Source: JALSNL01 sp036479585 (lineage in GTDB: Bacteria; Bacteroidota; Ignavibacteria; Ignavibacteriales; Melioribacteraceae). From it: a stretch of DNA of 64,000 nucleotides. The stretch spans positions 1-64,000 of the forward strand of contig OZ245062.1 of assembly GCA_965224785.1 (NCBI GenBank), written 5' to 3'. A model generated the notes under the pieces. That model had not been told where the DNA came from and made no database searches. It worked only from the letters and a program-made list of their open reading frames with translations. Below are positions 62,688 through 64,000 of this stretch, piece after piece. Position numbers and translations under genes: made by a program. The first letter of the stretch is position 1, and each line of letters opens with the position of its first letter.

Positions 62688-63551
62688 TTATTGTTTTTTT
62701 TTATGAACCGAATTATAAATAGCAGAATAATCTAAATTACCTTCTCCGTTTTCAAGTGAGTTAATAATTATTTTTCTAATTCCTTTTAACACATTTGTAT
62801 TTATTTTTTTGTCTGCAAATTCGTGTAACATTAATTCTAAATCTTTAAGTAAATGCTTAACCGGAAAATTTGGGTTCTCAAAATTTCTCTCTAACATTTT
62901 TGGCAGCTTCTTATCAAAGGTTGGAGCATACAAGGCACTACCTCTAAGAATTTCCATAAACTGATTTACATCTAAATTATTTTCTCTTACATAACCAAGA
63001 CTCATAGAGAAAGCAGCAGTCTCAGAAATTATTAATTGATTGAGTGCTAATTTCATAGCTGAAGCTTTACCAACTTTACCGATGTGCAACAATTTATTAC
63101 CAAGAACTGAAAAGAGTTTATTCCACTTTGCAAATTGTTTCTCAGTACTTCCAACTAGAATAATTAGTTTACCTATTTTAATTTGTGGAATACTTCCAAG
63201 AATAGGAGCTTCAATATATTCTCCCCTTAACTTTTCAATTCTTCTTTTCAATTCTAAACTTTCGCTTGGAGCAATCGTACTCATTTGTATAAAAGTCTTT
63301 CCGTCAAATTGATTTATTCCACAATCCAAAATTAGCTCAGCAAAAGAATCAAAGTCCGAAAGCATTGATATTATCACATCTGAGTCATTAATCAATTCTG
63401 GAATATCTGCATAAAACTTTGCTCCATCTTTTATTAGATTCTCAGCTTTAGATTTTGTTCGGTTATAAATTCTTAAATCATAATTAGCTTCAAGCAATTT
63501 TGCAACTGTTGGATTGCCGATAAGTCCAGTGCCTATAAGTGCAACTCTCAT
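62688..63551 (-). CDS. NAD(P)-dependent beta-hydroxyacid dehydrogenase (HIBADH-like)
   Basis: The 287-residue protein is in the 3-hydroxyisobutyrate dehydrogenase family. The Rossmann loop VALIGTGLIGNPTVAKLL is at the N-terminus with NRTKSKAENL setting cofactor choice (Arg after Asn favours NADP). The substrate loop is FIQMSTIAPSES. The catalytic Lys is in GKASAMKLALNQ. Possible substrates include glyoxylate/succinic semialdehyde-type or 3-hydroxyisobutyrate. It overlaps the upstream deacetylase gene by four bases. Confidence 0.88.
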   Translation of the reverse strand: MRVALIGTGLIGNPTVAKLLEANYDLRIYNRTKSKAENLIKDGAKFYADIPELINDSDVIISMLSDFDSFAELILDCGINQFDGKTFIQMSTIAPSESLELKRRIEKLRGEYIEAPILGSIPQIKIGKLIILVGSTEKQFAKWNKLFSVLGNKLLHIGKVGKASAMKLALNQLIISETAAFSMSLGYVRENNLDVNQFMEILRGSALYAPTFDKKLPKMLERNFENPNFPVKHLLKDLELMLHEFADKKINTNVLKGIRKIIINSLENGEGNLDYSAIYNSVHKKKQ

Positions 63552-64000
63552 TTTTTGTCCGTTAGTAAATTTATCAAATCCAGCTCAATCAACTCTTCAC
63601 AGAAAAAGGGTTCGCCATATTTTTTGCCAATATTAAAACCAAAAGATTTTGCCCTAGCGTCTAAATATTTTACGAATTCCGGATTGCTAATAAATGTAGA
63701 AGGGTCTTTTAGCTTAACACCTTCAACGTGAAATTGAGTTTTATAAGCTAACACAGATTTCATTTTTGTCTCAAAGGTTTCAGAGATATCAACAACAAAA
63801 GAAGGAGTGAACTCATAAGTTTGCATATAATAGTAGAGTTTGTTGGGACGATAAGTTTTCTGAAATTTACCTTTGAGTTTAGTTCTAACTTTAGATAAAC
63901 CACTTTGGAACATTGCCCGTTTTACAACTTTGCTTGTCTCAATATGGTCGGGGTGTCTATCGTTAAAATATGGAGCAAAAATCATTTTTGGTTTGTACTT
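63548..64000 (-). CDS. bshB1: BshB1-type deacetylase (PIG-L/LmbE family), 3' part only
   Basis: The frame continues to the window edge (upstream codons read KYKPK), so the true start lies beyond 64000. An ATG at 63985 is probably internal. MIFAPYFNDRHPDHIETSKV contains the His-Pro-Asp-His motif of BshB1/LmbE zinc deacetylases, followed by the expected helix MFQSGLSKVRTKLKGKF. The C-terminal KYGEPFFCEELIELD is like BshB1. The enzyme deacetylates GlcNAc-malate in bacillithiol synthesis. Its presence suggests bacillithiol is the low-molecular-weight thiol here. The missing N-terminus holds the other zinc ligands, so the call is partial. Confidence 0.82.
   Translation of the reverse strand, partial: KYKPKMIFAPYFNDRHPDHIETSKVVKRAMFQSGLSKVRTKLKGKFQKTYRPNKLYYYMQTYEFTPSFVVDISETFETKMKSVLAYKTQFHVEGVKLKDPSTFISNPEFVKYLDARAKSFGFNIGKKYGEPFFCEELIELDLINLLTDKK

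Noticed and set aside
1..64000. CRISPR array, rRNA operon, prophage or full insertion sequence
   Set aside because: I saw no regularly spaced direct repeats, no rRNA sequence, no phage structural genes and no transposase. The dispersed palindromes are not CRISPR repeats.

Overview
The window is AT-rich bacterial DNA of a Bacteroidota/Ignavibacteriota type. The pointers are an S46 dipeptidyl-peptidase, a TonB receptor followed by a DUF4249 lipoprotein, a full Bat (MoxR/DUF58/VWA/TPR) cluster, DUF4175 and DUF4159 proteins, a BshB1-type deacetylase, many genes with little or no Shine-Dalgarno sequence, and a type IV pilus-like locus whose pilins begin MGQQQ. I favour an Ignavibacteria-like organism. 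No rRNA is present, so this is inference.

Layout. 0-12.5 kb: mixed genes (S46 peptidase, a 53-residue basic protein, a KamA-like radical SAM enzyme, an acyl-CoA synthetase, DUF4175 and DUF4159 proteins, an Ig-like lipoprotein), separated by palindromic intergenic repeats. 12.6-14.4 kb: aspS. 14.7-24.2 kb: a compact type IV pilus/type II secretion-like machine with two paralogous pilins, a PilC/GspF platform, PilB and PilT ATPases, a PilM-PilN-like fusion, a PilO-like protein and a short secretin. 24.4-30.7 kb: a signalling block with a three-receiver hybrid kinase, a 104-residue protein that is essentially a lone dimerisation/phosphoacceptor domain, a second kinase with a receiver, and an NtrC-type sigma54 activator. 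Sigma54-like -24/-12 sites lie before both pilin genes, and a third lies before a small gene at 42.76 kb, so the block may control pilin expression. 30.9-31.4 kb: tRNA-Lys, a GIY-YIG nuclease gene and a degenerate tRNA copy. 31.6-35.7 kb: a GPH sugar transporter with a GH94 phosphorylase. 36.1-41.6 kb: envelope genes (TonB receptor, DUF4249 lipoprotein, porin, exported FMN-binding protein, small membrane protein). 41.6-43.0 kb: a GNAT acetyltransferase, a cupin and a small unknown protein.

43.1-51.9 kb (minus strand): moxR, DUF58, a BatD-like protein, batA, batB, batC, batD, batE. The BatD-like gene carries a palindromic repeat in frame inside its N-terminal codons. 52.2-53.1 kb: a nucleotidyltransferase gene broken by a 172-bp inverted-repeat element with an exact 3-bp target duplication, next to a small overlapping partner gene.

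53.5-62.6 kb is an aspartate-family block: thrA (aspartokinase/homoserine dehydrogenase), asd, thrB, thrC, then a SAM-I riboswitch and terminator before metY and metX. Aspartate is converted to homoserine and then split between threonine and methionine, and the riboswitch controls only the methionine arm. A possible structured leader precedes thrA. The window ends with an NAD-dependent beta-hydroxyacid dehydrogenase and the 3' part of a BshB1-type deacetylase.

Three families of roughly 70-120-bp palindromic repeats (called A, B and C here) are scattered between genes. Most of the unusual structure in the window comes from these, the tRNA/GIY-YIG cassette, the broken nucleotidyltransferase and the pilus/signalling locus.
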